Source: an uncultured Sphingomonas sp.
GTDB lineage: Bacteria > Pseudomonadota > Alphaproteobacteria > Sphingomonadales > Sphingomonadaceae
NCBI GenBank assembly: GCA_913775975.1
Contig: CAJYLQ010000039.1
Span: forward strand, 1-34,579
Direction of reading: 5' to 3'
Length of the DNA: 34,579 nt
How positions within the stretch are numbered: position 1 is the stretch's first letter; every line of letters begins with the position of its first letter. The position numbers and the translations under genes are program-made. Below, piece after piece: positions 7,895-15,880 of this stretch. Under the pieces are notes generated by a model. That model was not told where the DNA came from. It saw nothing but the letters and a program-made list of their open reading frames with translations, and made no database searches.

Positions 7895-8527
7895 CTACCG
7901 CAAGCCCAGCAGCTTGTGCGTCTGGAGCGACAGCTGCCAGGCCGGACGGGCCATCACCAGATCGATGCACGCCGCCTGGTTCGCCGCCGCGTTCGGATCG
8001 TCCAGCGGCTGTGCGAGGCGCGACGGGAAGTCCCATGCCTCCAGCGCTGCCGGGTCGATCCCCGCCTGCGGCCAGACCAGCTTCAGCTCGTCGCCACGCC
8101 GCTGCACCACCTCGCTGCCCGCCTTGGGGCTGATGCAGATCCAGTCGATGCCGGGGTTCACGGGCAACGTCCCGTTGCTCTCGATCGCGATGAAGAAGCC
8201 CGCATCGTGCAGCGCGCCGACCAGCGCGTCATCCACCTGCAGCATCGGCTCGCCGCCGGTCAGGACGACGAAGCGGCGATCGCGCCCCGTGCCCCAAAAG
8301 GCCTCGACCGCCGCGACCAGCGCCGCCGCATCGTCGAACCGGCCACCGCCCGCGCCGTCCATGCCGACGAAATCGGTATCGCAGAACCGGCAGATCGCGC
8401 TCGCCCGGTCCTGCTCGCGCCCCGACCACAGGTTGCAGCCGGCAAAGCGCACGAACACCGCGCGGCGCCCCGCCTGCCCGCCCTCCCCTTGAAGGGTCAG
8501 GAACATCTCCTTGACGGCATAGCTCAT
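7895..8527 (-). CDS. queE: 7-carboxy-7-deazaguanine synthase (radical SAM)
   Basis: QueE rearranges 6-carboxy-5,6,7,8-tetrahydropterin into 7-carboxy-7-deazaguanine on the path to preQ0 and queuosine. The 210-residue protein begins [16 protein letters not shown], the usual family start. The 4Fe-4S cluster cysteines are C31, C46 and C49, i.e. CX14CX2C instead of the canonical radical-SAM CX3CX2C; this longer spacing is known in some QueE enzymes. LTGGEPMLQ (89-97) is the SAM-binding glycine-rich motif. Its ATG overlaps the queC stop by four bases (TCAT at 8524-8527 on the plus strand), so the two genes are translationally coupled. The longer reading up to 8623 runs inside queC and is rejected. 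Confidence 0.95.
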   Translation of the reverse strand: MSYAVKEMFLTLQGEGGQAGRRAVFVRFAGCNLWSGREQDRASAICRFCDTDFVGMDGAGGGRFDDAAALVAAVEAFWGTGRDRRFVVLTGGEPMLQVDDALVGALHDAGFFIAIESNGTLPVNPGIDWICISPKAGSEVVQRRGDELKLVWPQAGIDPAALEAWDFPSRLAQPLDDPNAAANQAACIDLVMARPAWQLSLQTHKLLGLR

Positions 8528-9219
8528 GCGATGGGCGGCGTGGTCGCGTAGCGGGTGGGATCGGCTATGCCCGCCTCGACGAAGCCCTTCGACCGCAGGC
8601 GGCAGCTGTCGCACAGGCCGCAATGCTGCCCGCCCGGCGCCGGGTCGTAGCAGGACCAGCTTTCGCCCATATCCAGCCCCAGCCGTGCACCCTCCGCGAC
8701 GATCTGCGCCTTCGTCATCGACTGGAGCGGCGCCTGGATGCGGAAGGGATCGCCCTCCACCCCCGCGCGCGTCGCCAGTTCCGCCATCCCCTCGAACGCG
8801 GCGATGAATTCCGGCCGGCAGTCGGGATAGCCCGAATAATCGAGCGCATTGACGCCGATGAACAGATCGCGCGCGCCCGCCGCTTCCGCCCAGCCGAGCG
8901 CGAGCGACAGGAAGATCGTGTTGCGCGCGGGGACGTACGTCACCGGGATCCCCGGCCCCACCCCGTCCTTCGGCACCGCGATATCGGCGGTCAGCGCCGA
9001 TCCGCCGAACGCGGACAGGTCCATCGGCAGCACCACGTGCCGCTCGGCGCCCAGATGGCGCGCGATGCGCCGGGCGGCGGCCAGCTCCACCTGATGGCGC
9101 TGGTTGTAGTCGATCGAAAGCGCGAGCAGGCGGAAGCCCGCCTCCCGCGCGCGGGCCGCGGCGACCATGGAATCGAGGCCGCCGGACAGCAGCGCGACCG
9201 CAATGGGCTGATGTGTCAT
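8524..9219 (-). CDS. queC: 7-cyano-7-deazaguanine (preQ0) synthase
   Basis: QueC uses ATP and ammonia to convert 7-carboxy-7-deazaguanine to preQ0. From ATG 9217-9219 the protein has 231 residues, the normal length. The PP-loop ATP motif SGGLDS is at 12-17. Zinc-binding cysteines are C190, C200, C203 and C206 in [17 protein letters not shown]. It is the first gene of queC-queE; queD and queF are not in the window. A 41-residue upstream extension is rejected because it crosses the hslO terminator. No preQ1 riboswitch was recognisable in the short leader. Confidence 0.95.
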   Translation of the reverse strand: MTHQPIAVALLSGGLDSMVAAARAREAGFRLLALSIDYNQRHQVELAAARRIARHLGAERHVVLPMDLSAFGGSALTADIAVPKDGVGPGIPVTYVPARNTIFLSLALGWAEAAGARDLFIGVNALDYSGYPDCRPEFIAAFEGMAELATRAGVEGDPFRIQAPLQSMTKAQIVAEGARLGLDMGESWSCYDPAPGGQHCGLCDSCRLRSKGFVEAGIADPTRYATTPPIA

Positions 9220-9249
9220 GATCCCGCGCCCGCTAGTGCAAACCGGCCC

Positions 9250-9283
9250 AAAAAGAAAGGGCCGCGAGGGTGGCGCGGCCCTT
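9250..9283 (-). terminator. intrinsic terminator downstream of hslO
   Basis: Read on the minus strand, a perfect 10-bp stem (AAGGGCCGCG / CGCGGCCCTT; 9274-9283 with 9257-9266, 7-nt loop) is followed by TCTTTTT. It lies about 100 bp past the hslO stop and 31 bp before queC, so it separates the two transcription units. Confidence 0.88.
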
Positions 9284-9384
9284 GTAGGGGTGCTGAGGCC
9301 CGGAGGGGCCATCAAGGGAGATAAGCGTGCCAGTCGAGGCACCCCCCTTCGATACGGCAGACATCCTTACTATCGGGTTAAGAT

Positions 9385-10308
9385 TCAGCGGATCGGCACC
9401 AGATCATCCGCCCGCACGGGAAAACTCGTCGCGCAAAAGGCGCAGTCGACCGCGATCACGCCGGCATCGTCCGCCATCTCGCGCCGTTCCTCCACCCCGA
9501 ACTTGGCGAGCACGCCCAGGATATGCTCGGGCGTGCAGCGACACCCGCGCACCAGCGGCACGGCGGCCATGACGCGAACCTCGCTCTCCTCGTTGAACAG
9601 GCGCCAGACCAGCGTCTCCAGCGGCAGCGCCGGGTCGGCCAGCTCGTCCGCGCCCATCGTCTCGCCCAGCGCCGCGACATGCTCCCATTCGGGGTGGTCG
9701 AGCCGGGTGTGCAGCCGCTCTCGCCCCACCTCGCCCGCCGGCAGATGCTGGAGCAGCAGCCCGCCCGCCACCGGCCGCCCGGCGGCATCGCGACCCAGAC
9801 CGACGCGAACGAGCGTCGGGATCTGCTCTGACTGGATGAAATAGCTTTGCGCCGCATCGGCCAGCGTCGCGCCGTCCAGCGGCACGATCCCCTGATATCG
9901 CTCGCCGCTGGTGGCGAGGTCGAAGGTGATCGCCAGATAGGCCTGCCCGAACAGCGCGAACAGGCTGGGCCGCTCGGGCATCTCCGCCAGCCGCTCCGCG
10001 TCATACTGGATATAGCCGCGCACCTCGCCCGCACGGTAATCGCAGACCAGCAGCTCGACGACGCCGGTATCGCTGCGGCTCTGCATCGTCAGCTGGCCGG
10101 CCGAATCCTTCAGCGTCGATCCCATCAGCGCGCACAGCGTCAGTGCCTCCGCCAGCAGCGCCTCGATCGCGGGGGGATAGGCATGGGCGGACAGGATCGC
10201 CTGCATCGCCGGCCCCAGTCGCACGACGCGCCCGCGCGCGTTCCGCTCCGTGATGGTGAAGCCCAGCGCCCGGTCTAGGTCGGTGGCGGGGATATCGGTG
10301 TCGGTCAT
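9385..10308 (-). CDS. hslO: Hsp33 redox-regulated chaperone
   Basis: Hsp33 is a cytoplasmic holdase that becomes active when oxidation releases zinc from four cysteines. The 307-residue protein carries this switch at the C-terminus: C256 and C258 (RGCRCTP) and C289 and C292 (DCAFC), the CXC plus CXXC arrangement of the family. The N-terminal two-thirds matches the HslO core, with LMGSTLKDSAGQLTMQ at about 61-76. Start is ATG 10306-10308. It lies 175 bp after argF on the same strand with a hairpin repeat between, so it may be read through from arg genes or have its own promoter. A terminator follows. Confidence 0.95.
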   Translation of the reverse strand: MTDTDIPATDLDRALGFTITERNARGRVVRLGPAMQAILSAHAYPPAIEALLAEALTLCALMGSTLKDSAGQLTMQSRSDTGVVELLVCDYRAGEVRGYIQYDAERLAEMPERPSLFALFGQAYLAITFDLATSGERYQGIVPLDGATLADAAQSYFIQSEQIPTLVRVGLGRDAAGRPVAGGLLLQHLPAGEVGRERLHTRLDHPEWEHVAALGETMGADELADPALPLETLVWRLFNEESEVRVMAAVPLVRGCRCTPEHILGVLAKFGVEERREMADDAGVIAVDCAFCATSFPVRADDLVPIR

Positions 10309-10365
10309 CGGTCAGCCTTCTGGATGCGCCATCGCCACCCGCGAACGTCGTGCCGTGCCCGTCGC

Positions 10366-10413
10366 GGCATCCACTTCCCCCGCGGGCGAAATCCTCGCGG
10401 TGATGTGGATGCC
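10366..10413. repeat. inverted repeat between argF and hslO
   Basis: GGCATCCAC (10366-10374) pairs with GTGGATGCC (10405-10413), a perfect 9-bp inverted repeat with a GC-rich interior. It is followed by GCCGGAACGAGCCCGGC (10411-10427), which forms its own hairpin. The GGATGCCGGAAC...CCGGC type is reminiscent of palindromic repeats scattered through alphaproteobacterial intergenic DNA. It occupies most of the 175-bp gap. Confidence 0.65.
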
Positions 10414-10483
10414 GGAACGAGCCCGGCGGGGCGGATGGGGGATGGCGTTCAAGCCGGCAAGATGGGCACCCGCCCCCTCGCGA

Positions 10484-11401
10484 TCAACCGATCTGGCCGA
10501 AGCACCAGCGCAGCACGCTTTTCTGCGCATGCAGGCGGTTCTCCGCCTCCGGCCAGATCAGCGACTGCGGACCATCGATCACCTCTTCGGTCACTTCCTC
10601 GCCGCGATGCGCGGGCAGGCAGTGGAGGAACTTCGCATCGGGCTTCGCCAGCGCCATCAGGTCGCGCGTCACCTGATAGGGAGCGAGCGCCGCCAGCTTC
10701 GTTTCGGCATGGGCCTGCCCCATCGAGATCCAGGTATCGGTGACGACGATGTCCGCGCCCTCCACCGCTTCACGCGGGTCCGCGACGACGCGGGCGCGGC
10801 CGGACGCGGCGACGATCGCCTCCTCTTCCGGCGCGAACCCCTGCGGGCAGGCGGCGACGACGTCGAACCGCATCAGCCCAGCCGCCTCGACGATCGAGGC
10901 GAGCACGTTGTTGCCGTCGCCCAGCCACGCGACCTTCAGCCCCGGCAGGCTGCGCCCGCTCTCGATGATCGTCAGCAGGTCCGCCATGATCTGGCAGGGG
11001 TGAGAGGCGTCGGTCAGGCCGTTGATGACGGGAACCGTCGCGTGGCGCGCCATCTCCTCGACCTTGGCGTGATCGTCTGTCCGGATCATGATCGCGTCGA
11101 CATAGCCGGACAGGACGCGCGCGGTATCGGCGATGCTCTCGCCCCGGCCCAGCTGCATCGAGCCCGCGTCCATCACGATCGATGTGCCGCCAAGCTGGCG
11201 GATCGCCATGTCGAACGACACGCGCGTGCGGGTGGAGTTCTTCTCGAACACGCAGGCCAGCACATGGCCGGCAAGCGGCGCATCGGCGTCCGCACGACCC
11301 TTGGGCCAGCCGGCGCGCGCCGCCTTGCGATCGAGCGCATCCGCCAGGATCGCGGCGACACCATCGGCGCCGGCATCCGACAGGTTCAGGAAATGACGCA
11401 T
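10484..11401 (-). CDS. argF: ornithine carbamoyltransferase
   Basis: ArgF makes citrulline from ornithine and carbamoyl phosphate in arginine synthesis. From ATG 11399-11401 the protein has 305 residues, typical for the family. The carbamoyl-phosphate site STRTR is at 56-60, the DASHPCQ box is in the middle, and the ornithine-site [11 protein letters not shown] lies near the C-terminus. An upstream reading to 11614 is rejected because it enters argD and the repeat. It lies 145 bp after argD, a gap filled by a palindromic repeat. The order argD-argF-hslO is one I associate with sphingomonads and related alphaproteobacteria. Confidence 0.96.
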   Translation of the reverse strand: MRHFLNLSDAGADGVAAILADALDRKAARAGWPKGRADADAPLAGHVLACVFEKNSTRTRVSFDMAIRQLGGTSIVMDAGSMQLGRGESIADTARVLSGYVDAIMIRTDDHAKVEEMARHATVPVINGLTDASHPCQIMADLLTIIESGRSLPGLKVAWLGDGNNVLASIVEAAGLMRFDVVAACPQGFAPEEEAIVAASGRARVVADPREAVEGADIVVTDTWISMGQAHAETKLAALAPYQVTRDLMALAKPDAKFLHCLPAHRGEEVTEEVIDGPQSLIWPEAENRLHAQKSVLRWCFGQIG

Positions 11402-11411
11402 CGTTCTAGCT

Positions 11412-11541
11412 CCTCCCCGCATCGCGGGGAGGGGGATCGTTCGCAAAGCAAGGGGTGGAGGGGCGCCCCCACCCAACGCTCCGTCTGCGGCTATCCCCCT
11501 CCGCCAGCCTGCGGCTGGTCCCCTCCCCGTTTTCGGGGAGG
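11412..11541. repeat. palindromic repeat element between argD and argF
   Basis: The element is bounded by two similar hairpins: CCTCCCCGC / GCGGGGAGG (11412-11420 with 11424-11432) and CCTCCCCG / CGGGGAGG (11522-11529 with 11534-11541, TTTT loop). A central imperfect palindrome is built from GGGTG-GA-GGGGC and GCCCC-CACCC. The whole 130 bp could fold as one long stem or as three hairpins. It looks like a dispersed intergenic repeat and may also end argD transcription in part. Confidence 0.7.
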
Positions 11542-11546
11542 ATCGA

Positions 11547-12737
11547 TCAATCGTCCGCGACGGGCACGTACACCCGCGCCGCCTCGGACAGTTTCTGCGT
11601 GAACTCCGCCACATGGCTCTCGTCGATCACCAGCGGCGGCAGGATGCGCACGACATTGTCGCCCGCCGCGACCGTCAGCAGCCCGTGATGGTCGCGGCAA
11701 TGCGCGACGAAGCGGCGGCTGTCGCTCTTCAGCTTCAGGCCCAGCATCAGCCCGCGCCCGCGCACTTCCTGGAACAGATGGTCGTGATTGGGGATCATCT
11801 GCTCCAGCGAGGCGCGCAACCGCTCGCCCATCTGCGCGACGTGATCGAGGAAACCGTCGCCCAGCACGACGTCCATCACCGCCTCGCCCGCCGCCATCGC
11901 CAGCGGGTTGCCGCCATAGGTCGAACCGTGCGTCCCCGCGACCATGCCCTTGGCCGCCTCTTCGGTCGCAAGACACGCGCCGAGCGGGAAGCCGCCGCCG
12001 ATGCCCTTCGCCACCGACATGATGTCGGGCGTGATGCCATAGAGTTCATGCGCGAAGAACTTGCCGGTGCGGCCGTAGCCGCACTGCACCTCGTCCAGCA
12101 CCAGCAGCAGGCCGTGTTCGTCGCATGCCTTGCGCAAGCCCTGCAGGAACGCGTCGGTGCCGGCCATCAGCCCGCCCTCGCCCTGAATCGGCTCGACCAG
12201 GAAGCCGGCCGTGCTGTCGTCGATCAGCGCCAGCGCGGCGTCCAGATCGTTGAACGGGGCGTAGGCGAAGCCCGGCAGCAGCGGCTCGAACCCGTCGCGC
12301 ATCTTCGCCTGGTTGGTCGCGGAGATCGTGCCCAGCGTCCGCCCATGAAAGGCGTTGTTGAAGGTGATGAGCGTATGCCGCTGCGGATTGCCGTTGGCAT
12401 GGTGATAGCGGCGCGCGGTCTTGATCGCGCACTCCACCGCCTCCGCGCCCGAATTGGTGAAGAACACCGTGTCGGCGAAGGTCGTATCGACCAGCCGCTG
12501 CGCCAGATGCTCGCCCTGCGGGCTGCCGTACAGGTTGGACACGTGCATCAGCGTCGCCGCCTGGTCGGCGATCGCCTTCACCAGATGCGGATGGCCATGG
12601 CCCAGCGCGTTGACCGCGATGCCGCTGGCGAAATCCAGATACTGCTGCCCGTCCTCTCCATAGAGATAGACGCCCTCGCCTCGGACCGGACGCACCCCGC
12701 ACCGTGGGTAAACGGGCATGAGCGGCGTGATGGTCAC
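11547..12737 (-). CDS. argD: acetylornithine aminotransferase
   Basis: ArgD is a PLP enzyme that transaminates N-acetylglutamate semialdehyde to N-acetylornithine; many homologues also act on succinyl-diaminopimelate semialdehyde. The 396-residue protein has the class-III aminotransferase signature: the conserved [21 protein letters not shown] region, then the PLP lysine in [14 protein letters not shown]. The N-terminus [12 protein letters not shown] is typical. It is the first gene of argD-argF. Start is ATG 12735-12737. Nothing odd in the protein. Confidence 0.95.
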   Translation of the reverse strand: MTITPLMPVYPRCGVRPVRGEGVYLYGEDGQQYLDFASGIAVNALGHGHPHLVKAIADQAATLMHVSNLYGSPQGEHLAQRLVDTTFADTVFFTNSGAEAVECAIKTARRYHHANGNPQRHTLITFNNAFHGRTLGTISATNQAKMRDGFEPLLPGFAYAPFNDLDAALALIDDSTAGFLVEPIQGEGGLMAGTDAFLQGLRKACDEHGLLLVLDEVQCGYGRTGKFFAHELYGITPDIMSVAKGIGGGFPLGACLATEEAAKGMVAGTHGSTYGGNPLAMAAGEAVMDVVLGDGFLDHVAQMGERLRASLEQMIPNHDHLFQEVRGRGLMLGLKLKSDSRRFVAHCRDHHGLLTVAAGDNVVRILPPLVIDESHVAEFTQKLSEAARVYVPVADD

Positions 12738-12754
12738 GGGTAAGCCTCCTCCAA

Positions 12755-12787
12755 ACGGGAAAGGGCGACCCCGCGATGAGGCCGCCC
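12755..12787 (-). terminator. probable terminator of the DUF5694 gene
   Basis: On the minus strand GGGCGGCC (12780-12787) pairs with GGTCGCCC (12763-12770), 8 bp with one wobble, followed by TTTCCCGTTT. It lies between the DUF5694 stop and argD. Confidence 0.55.
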
Positions 12788-12827
12788 GGAACGCTCAATT
12801 ACCGGCCAAGCGGGGGCAGCGTCAACA

Positions 12828-13898
12828 TCAGCGCAACACGGTGCTGCTATCGACCAGCCGGACATCGTGCATCATCGCCAGATACGCCTCGAAATAGGCT
12901 TTGTGCGAGGCGCCGACGATCGTCAGCAGCCGGATGCCGGGATGCTTCGCCAGCACCGCACGGATGTTGGCGACCATGCGCAGGTTCCGCGTCTCCCAGT
13001 TGCCGACATAGTTGCGGCCGAACCCTTGCGGCGACGGATCCTTCAGCGCCGCGCCGAAGTCGCTGTCGTAGATCAGCCGCGCCTGATCGCGCCGGTTCAT
13101 GCTGCGGAACATGGCGAGCGTGCCGTCGGGCGTGCCCAACCCCGCCTCTTCCCGGGCTATGCGCTTCCTGCGGATCGCATTGGCCGGCGCCGCCTTCCAC
13201 GCCGCCTCGACCGCCGCGCCATAGCCGGGATCGGCGCTGACGTCGTCGCTCGCGGTGTGGTCGTCGGTCGGATAGATGCGGTCCAGGCCCAGCCGCACCG
13301 CCAGCGCTGCGGCGATCTGATAGTCCTCGTTCTTGTACGTCTCGAGCTTGACCAGCCGATCGACCAGAACCTGATCCAGGCCATCGCCGATATGCCGTTC
13401 GGACGCTGGCAGACGCAGCCACTGGACCAGCGCCGACGCCTGATCGCTCGCCGCCAGCATCACCGCCGCCAGCCGCCGCCGCTGGGCGGGCGAAGCATCG
13501 GCGGGCAGCGCCGCGAGCAACCGCTCCATCTCCAGCGTCGCGGCCAGCATATCCAGCCCGGTCGCCGCGCGCGCCGGGCTTTCGTCCCAGCAATAGCCGT
13601 CGGCCGCATTGTCGTGCAGCTTGGCGTAGCGGCGCAGATACTCGCATTGCCGCCCCGACAGGCTTTCGATCGTGATCGCCTGCGGTTTCCATGCCGCCAG
13701 CCGGTCGAGCAGCGGCGCCAGATCGGCGACGCGGAACGTCTTGGGCAGTTGCGACAGGTGCGCGGTGCCGAACACCATTACCTCGGCCGGATGCGCCGAC
13801 TTCAGCGGGCGCGGATCGAACACGCCCGTCTGCGCAGCCGCCCCCACCGCTGCTCCCGCCGCGATCAATCCCGCCGCCAGTATCGCCAGTCGCTTCAT
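12828..13898 (-). CDS. exported DUF5694-like protein, TraB/ChaN-type fold
   Basis: The 356-residue protein has a signal peptide (MKRLAILAAGLIAAGAAVGAAAQ). Three motifs are spaced as in the TraB/EreA/ChaN-like superfamily: VFGTAHLSQ near residue 42, RNLRMVANIRAVL near 305 and LTIVGASHKAYFE near 325. The histidines H47 and H329 (approximate) would sit in the putative active site. Members of this superfamily include proposed metalloproteases and haem-binding proteins, but the DUF5694 branch has no established activity that I can name. It is transcribed divergently from the AIM24-family gene, with an 80-bp shared promoter region. Confidence 0.8.
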   Translation of the reverse strand: MKRLAILAAGLIAAGAAVGAAAQTGVFDPRPLKSAHPAEVMVFGTAHLSQLPKTFRVADLAPLLDRLAAWKPQAITIESLSGRQCEYLRRYAKLHDNAADGYCWDESPARAATGLDMLAATLEMERLLAALPADASPAQRRRLAAVMLAASDQASALVQWLRLPASERHIGDGLDQVLVDRLVKLETYKNEDYQIAAALAVRLGLDRIYPTDDHTASDDVSADPGYGAAVEAAWKAAPANAIRRKRIAREEAGLGTPDGTLAMFRSMNRRDQARLIYDSDFGAALKDPSPQGFGRNYVGNWETRNLRMVANIRAVLAKHPGIRLLTIVGASHKAYFEAYLAMMHDVRLVDSSTVLR

Positions 13899-13978
13899 CC
13901 GTCCTACCCCCTTGCCCGCAATCGATCGGCAGGGTAGCCATCTGTATTATCCTGTCAACACACCAAGGATCGCCGCCC

Positions 13979-14809
13979 GTGAGCACTTCGCCCTGGTCCC
14001 ACACCCGTCGCCCCGACCTGTCCGACGACATCGATTTCGAGATCAAGGGGCAGGAGCTTCAGTTCCTTGAGATCGAACTGGACCCCGGTGAAAGCGCGGT
14101 GGCGGAGGCGGGCGCGATGGTTTGGAAGGACGCCAGTATCGAGATGACGACCGTGTTCGGCGACGGCTCCGGCCAGTCGGGCGGGTTCATGGGCAAGCTG
14201 CTTGGCGCGGGCAAGCGGCTGGTGACGGGGGAAAGCCTGTTCACCACCGTCTTCACGCATCACGGCCATGGCAAGGCGCGCGTCGCCTTCGCCTCGCCGA
14301 CGCCGGGCTCGATCCTGCCGATCAACCTGCGCGATCTGGGCGGCACGCTGATCTGCCAGAAGGACGCCTTCCTGGCGGCGGCGAAGGGCGTGTCGATCGG
14401 CATCTTCTTCCAGCGCCGCATCCTGACCGGCCTGTTCGGCGGCGAGGGCTTCATCATGCAGCAGCTGACGGGCGACGGCTGGGTCTTCGTGCAGATGGGC
14501 GGCACCGTGGTCGCGCGCGATCTGGCGCCGGGCGAGGAACTGCATGTCGATACCGGCTGCCTCGCCGCGATGACGCCGGGGGTGGAGTTCGACCTCGTCA
14601 CGGTCGGCGGGATCAAGACGATGTTCACCGGCGGCGAGGGCGCGTTCTTCGCACGGCTGCGCGGGCCGGGGCGCGTGTGGATCCAGTCCCTCCCCTTCAG
14701 CCGCCTCGCCGGGCGGATGCTGGCGGCGGCGGGCAGCCGGGGCGGGCAGAATCGCGGCGAGGGTTCGATCCTCGGCGGCTTCGGCGACTGGGTGGAGGGG
14801 AATAACTGA
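13979..14809 (+). CDS. TIGR00266/AIM24 family protein
   Basis: The 276-residue protein belongs to the AIM24 family of beta-rich proteins of unknown biochemical role. Family features include an N-terminal QFLEIELDPGESAVAEAGAMVW segment (about 26-46), a glycine-rich SGQSGGFMGKLLGAGKRLVTGESLF region, an internal SIGIFFQRRILTGLFGGEGF block and the C-terminal GPGRVWIQSLPFSRLAGRM. The start is GTG 13979, ten bases after an AAGGA ribosome binding site; upstream in-frame sequence lies in the divergent signal-peptide region. It is likely cytoplasmic or membrane-peripheral. It converges with the small membrane gene 12 bp downstream. Confidence 0.88.
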   Translation: MSTSPWSHTRRPDLSDDIDFEIKGQELQFLEIELDPGESAVAEAGAMVWKDASIEMTTVFGDGSGQSGGFMGKLLGAGKRLVTGESLFTTVFTHHGHGKARVAFASPTPGSILPINLRDLGGTLICQKDAFLAAAKGVSIGIFFQRRILTGLFGGEGFIMQQLTGDGWVFVQMGGTVVARDLAPGEELHVDTGCLAAMTPGVEFDLVTVGGIKTMFTGGEGAFFARLRGPGRVWIQSLPFSRLAGRMLAAAGSRGGQNRGEGSILGGFGDWVEGNN

Positions 14810-14821
14810 CGCGCCGGTCCC

Positions 14822-15013
14822 TCACCGCGCCTGCAGCCATGCCGCGATAGCCTGCAATACCGTCGCGCCACCGATCGGCGCGACGACCAGCAGCACGATG
14901 TTGAATGCCAGGATGCGCATCAGCAGCCGCTCCTGACGGGGCGTCAGGCGCGGACGGGGTGGCGGCTCCTCGGGCGGGGGCGGCAGCCATTGGCTGTAAT
15001 CACCGACGAACAT
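14822..15013 (-). CDS. small single-pass membrane protein
   Basis: From ATG 15011-15013 the product has 63 residues. A proline-rich N-terminal part (LPPPPEEPPPRPRLTPRQE) precedes one hydrophobic helix (about residues 32-58). The length, single helix and good start suggest a real small gene, but I do not know the family or function. It stands between two gene 3' ends, converging with the AIM24-family gene. A reading frame extending to 15136 crosses the repeat and is not favoured. Confidence 0.65.
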   Translation of the reverse strand: MFVGDYSQWLPPPPEEPPPRPRLTPRQERLLMRILAFNIVLLVVAPIGGATVLQAIAAWLQAR

Positions 15014-15086
15014 GTCGGGGAGAACGCTGCACGGCCCGCGAAGGCTGCATCGGTGCCAAAGGTGCCGTGCCGCAAGCACCGCGCAT

Positions 15087-15186
15087 CCCTCTCCCTTAGG
15101 GGATTGTTGCGAACCTCGGTCTCTCACGCCTCTCACCCGCCACCCCGGCGGAGAGAATTTCGCAACGTTCCTCTTAAAGGGAGGGG
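15087..15186. repeat. long imperfect inverted repeat
   Basis: A left arm (15087-15113, ending GTTGCGAA) and a right arm (15159-15186, beginning TTCGCAAC) are imperfect inverted copies of about 27 bases, both with a CTCCCTT / AAGGGAG core. Between them is a nested hairpin, CTCT..CCGCC / GGCGG.AGAG (15130-15155). It lies 20 bp past the DUF1275 stop, so it could end that transcript, but it is larger than a normal terminator. Confidence 0.75.
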
Positions 15187-15205
15187 CGAGAAACGGCGAT
15201 CGTCT

Positions 15206-15880
15206 TTACCCCTGCCCGTGCTCCGAAGCCGGCACGATCGTCGCCGCGAACGCCGCCAGCATTGCCGCCGCGCCCGCCGCCAGCCACAGGCTCCAGCCAT
15301 AGGGATAGGCATGGGCGCCCAGCCATGCGCCTGTCGCCAGCCCCGTCCACAGCATCAGGAAGGGCAGCCACCCCCAGCGCGCCCCGCCGACCAGTGCGGC
15401 GGCGATCCGCTGGCCCAGCTTCACCAGCGTGCCGGTCATGTAGGTCACGCCGATGCTGACCTCCCCGTCGCGCTGGAAGGTGCCGTTCTCCGCCCCCATC
15501 GCCATCGCCAGCAGAAGCGCGATCGCGGTCGCGGTCGCGGTCGCATGGGGCCGCGCCAGCGCCGCACCGGCCAGCAGGATCGCGACCAGCGCCAGCACCG
15601 CCGGCTTGCGCCGCATCCCCGCGCGCTCTGCCAGCAATGACGCCAGCACGACGCCCAGCACGAAAGACCCGATCACCGCCAGCGGCAGCGCGGTAGGATG
15701 CGGGCCCGCCGCCGCCACCGCCATCCGCGTCGTGTTGCCGCTCATGAACGACACGAAGAAGCCGCTGATCGTCAGGAACCCGATCGCATCGACATATCCG
15801 GCCAGCATCGCCAGCAGGATGGCGAGCAGCCAGCGACGCCGATCCCCCCTGCGCGAGCCCGTGCCCGCCACCCCGCTCAC
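15206..15880 (-). CDS. DUF1275 family membrane protein
   Basis: The 224-residue protein has about six hydrophobic helices and the DUF1275 (YoaK-like) signature near the N-terminus: GYVDAIGFL (28-36) followed by SFMSGNTTRMA (44-54). The family is widespread and its substrate is unknown; a transport role is only presumed. The GTG start (CAC at 15878-15880) overlaps the parE stop (GTGA on the minus strand), so it is translated with parE. The N-terminus has a basic GSRRGDRRRW stretch that should face the cytoplasm. Confidence 0.87.
   Translation of the reverse strand: MSGVAGTGSRRGDRRRWLLAILLAMLAGYVDAIGFLTISGFFVSFMSGNTTRMAVAAAGPHPTALPLAVIGSFVLGVVLASLLAERAGMRRKPAVLALVAILLAGAALARPHATATATAIALLLAMAMGAENGTFQRDGEVSIGVTYMTGTLVKLGQRIAAALVGGARWGWLPFLMLWTGLATGAWLGAHAYPYGWSLWLAAGAAAMLAAFAATIVPASEHGQG

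Noticed and set aside
6867..8036. 389-codon minus-strand frame covering the exported-protein gene
   Set aside because: The plus-strand gene has a signal peptide and ribosome binding site; the minus frame is Arg-rich without structure.
9220..9384. preQ1 riboswitch before queC
   Set aside because: The leader is mostly the hslO terminator. I see no preQ1 aptamer pattern, and queC-queE lies only 31 bp after it.
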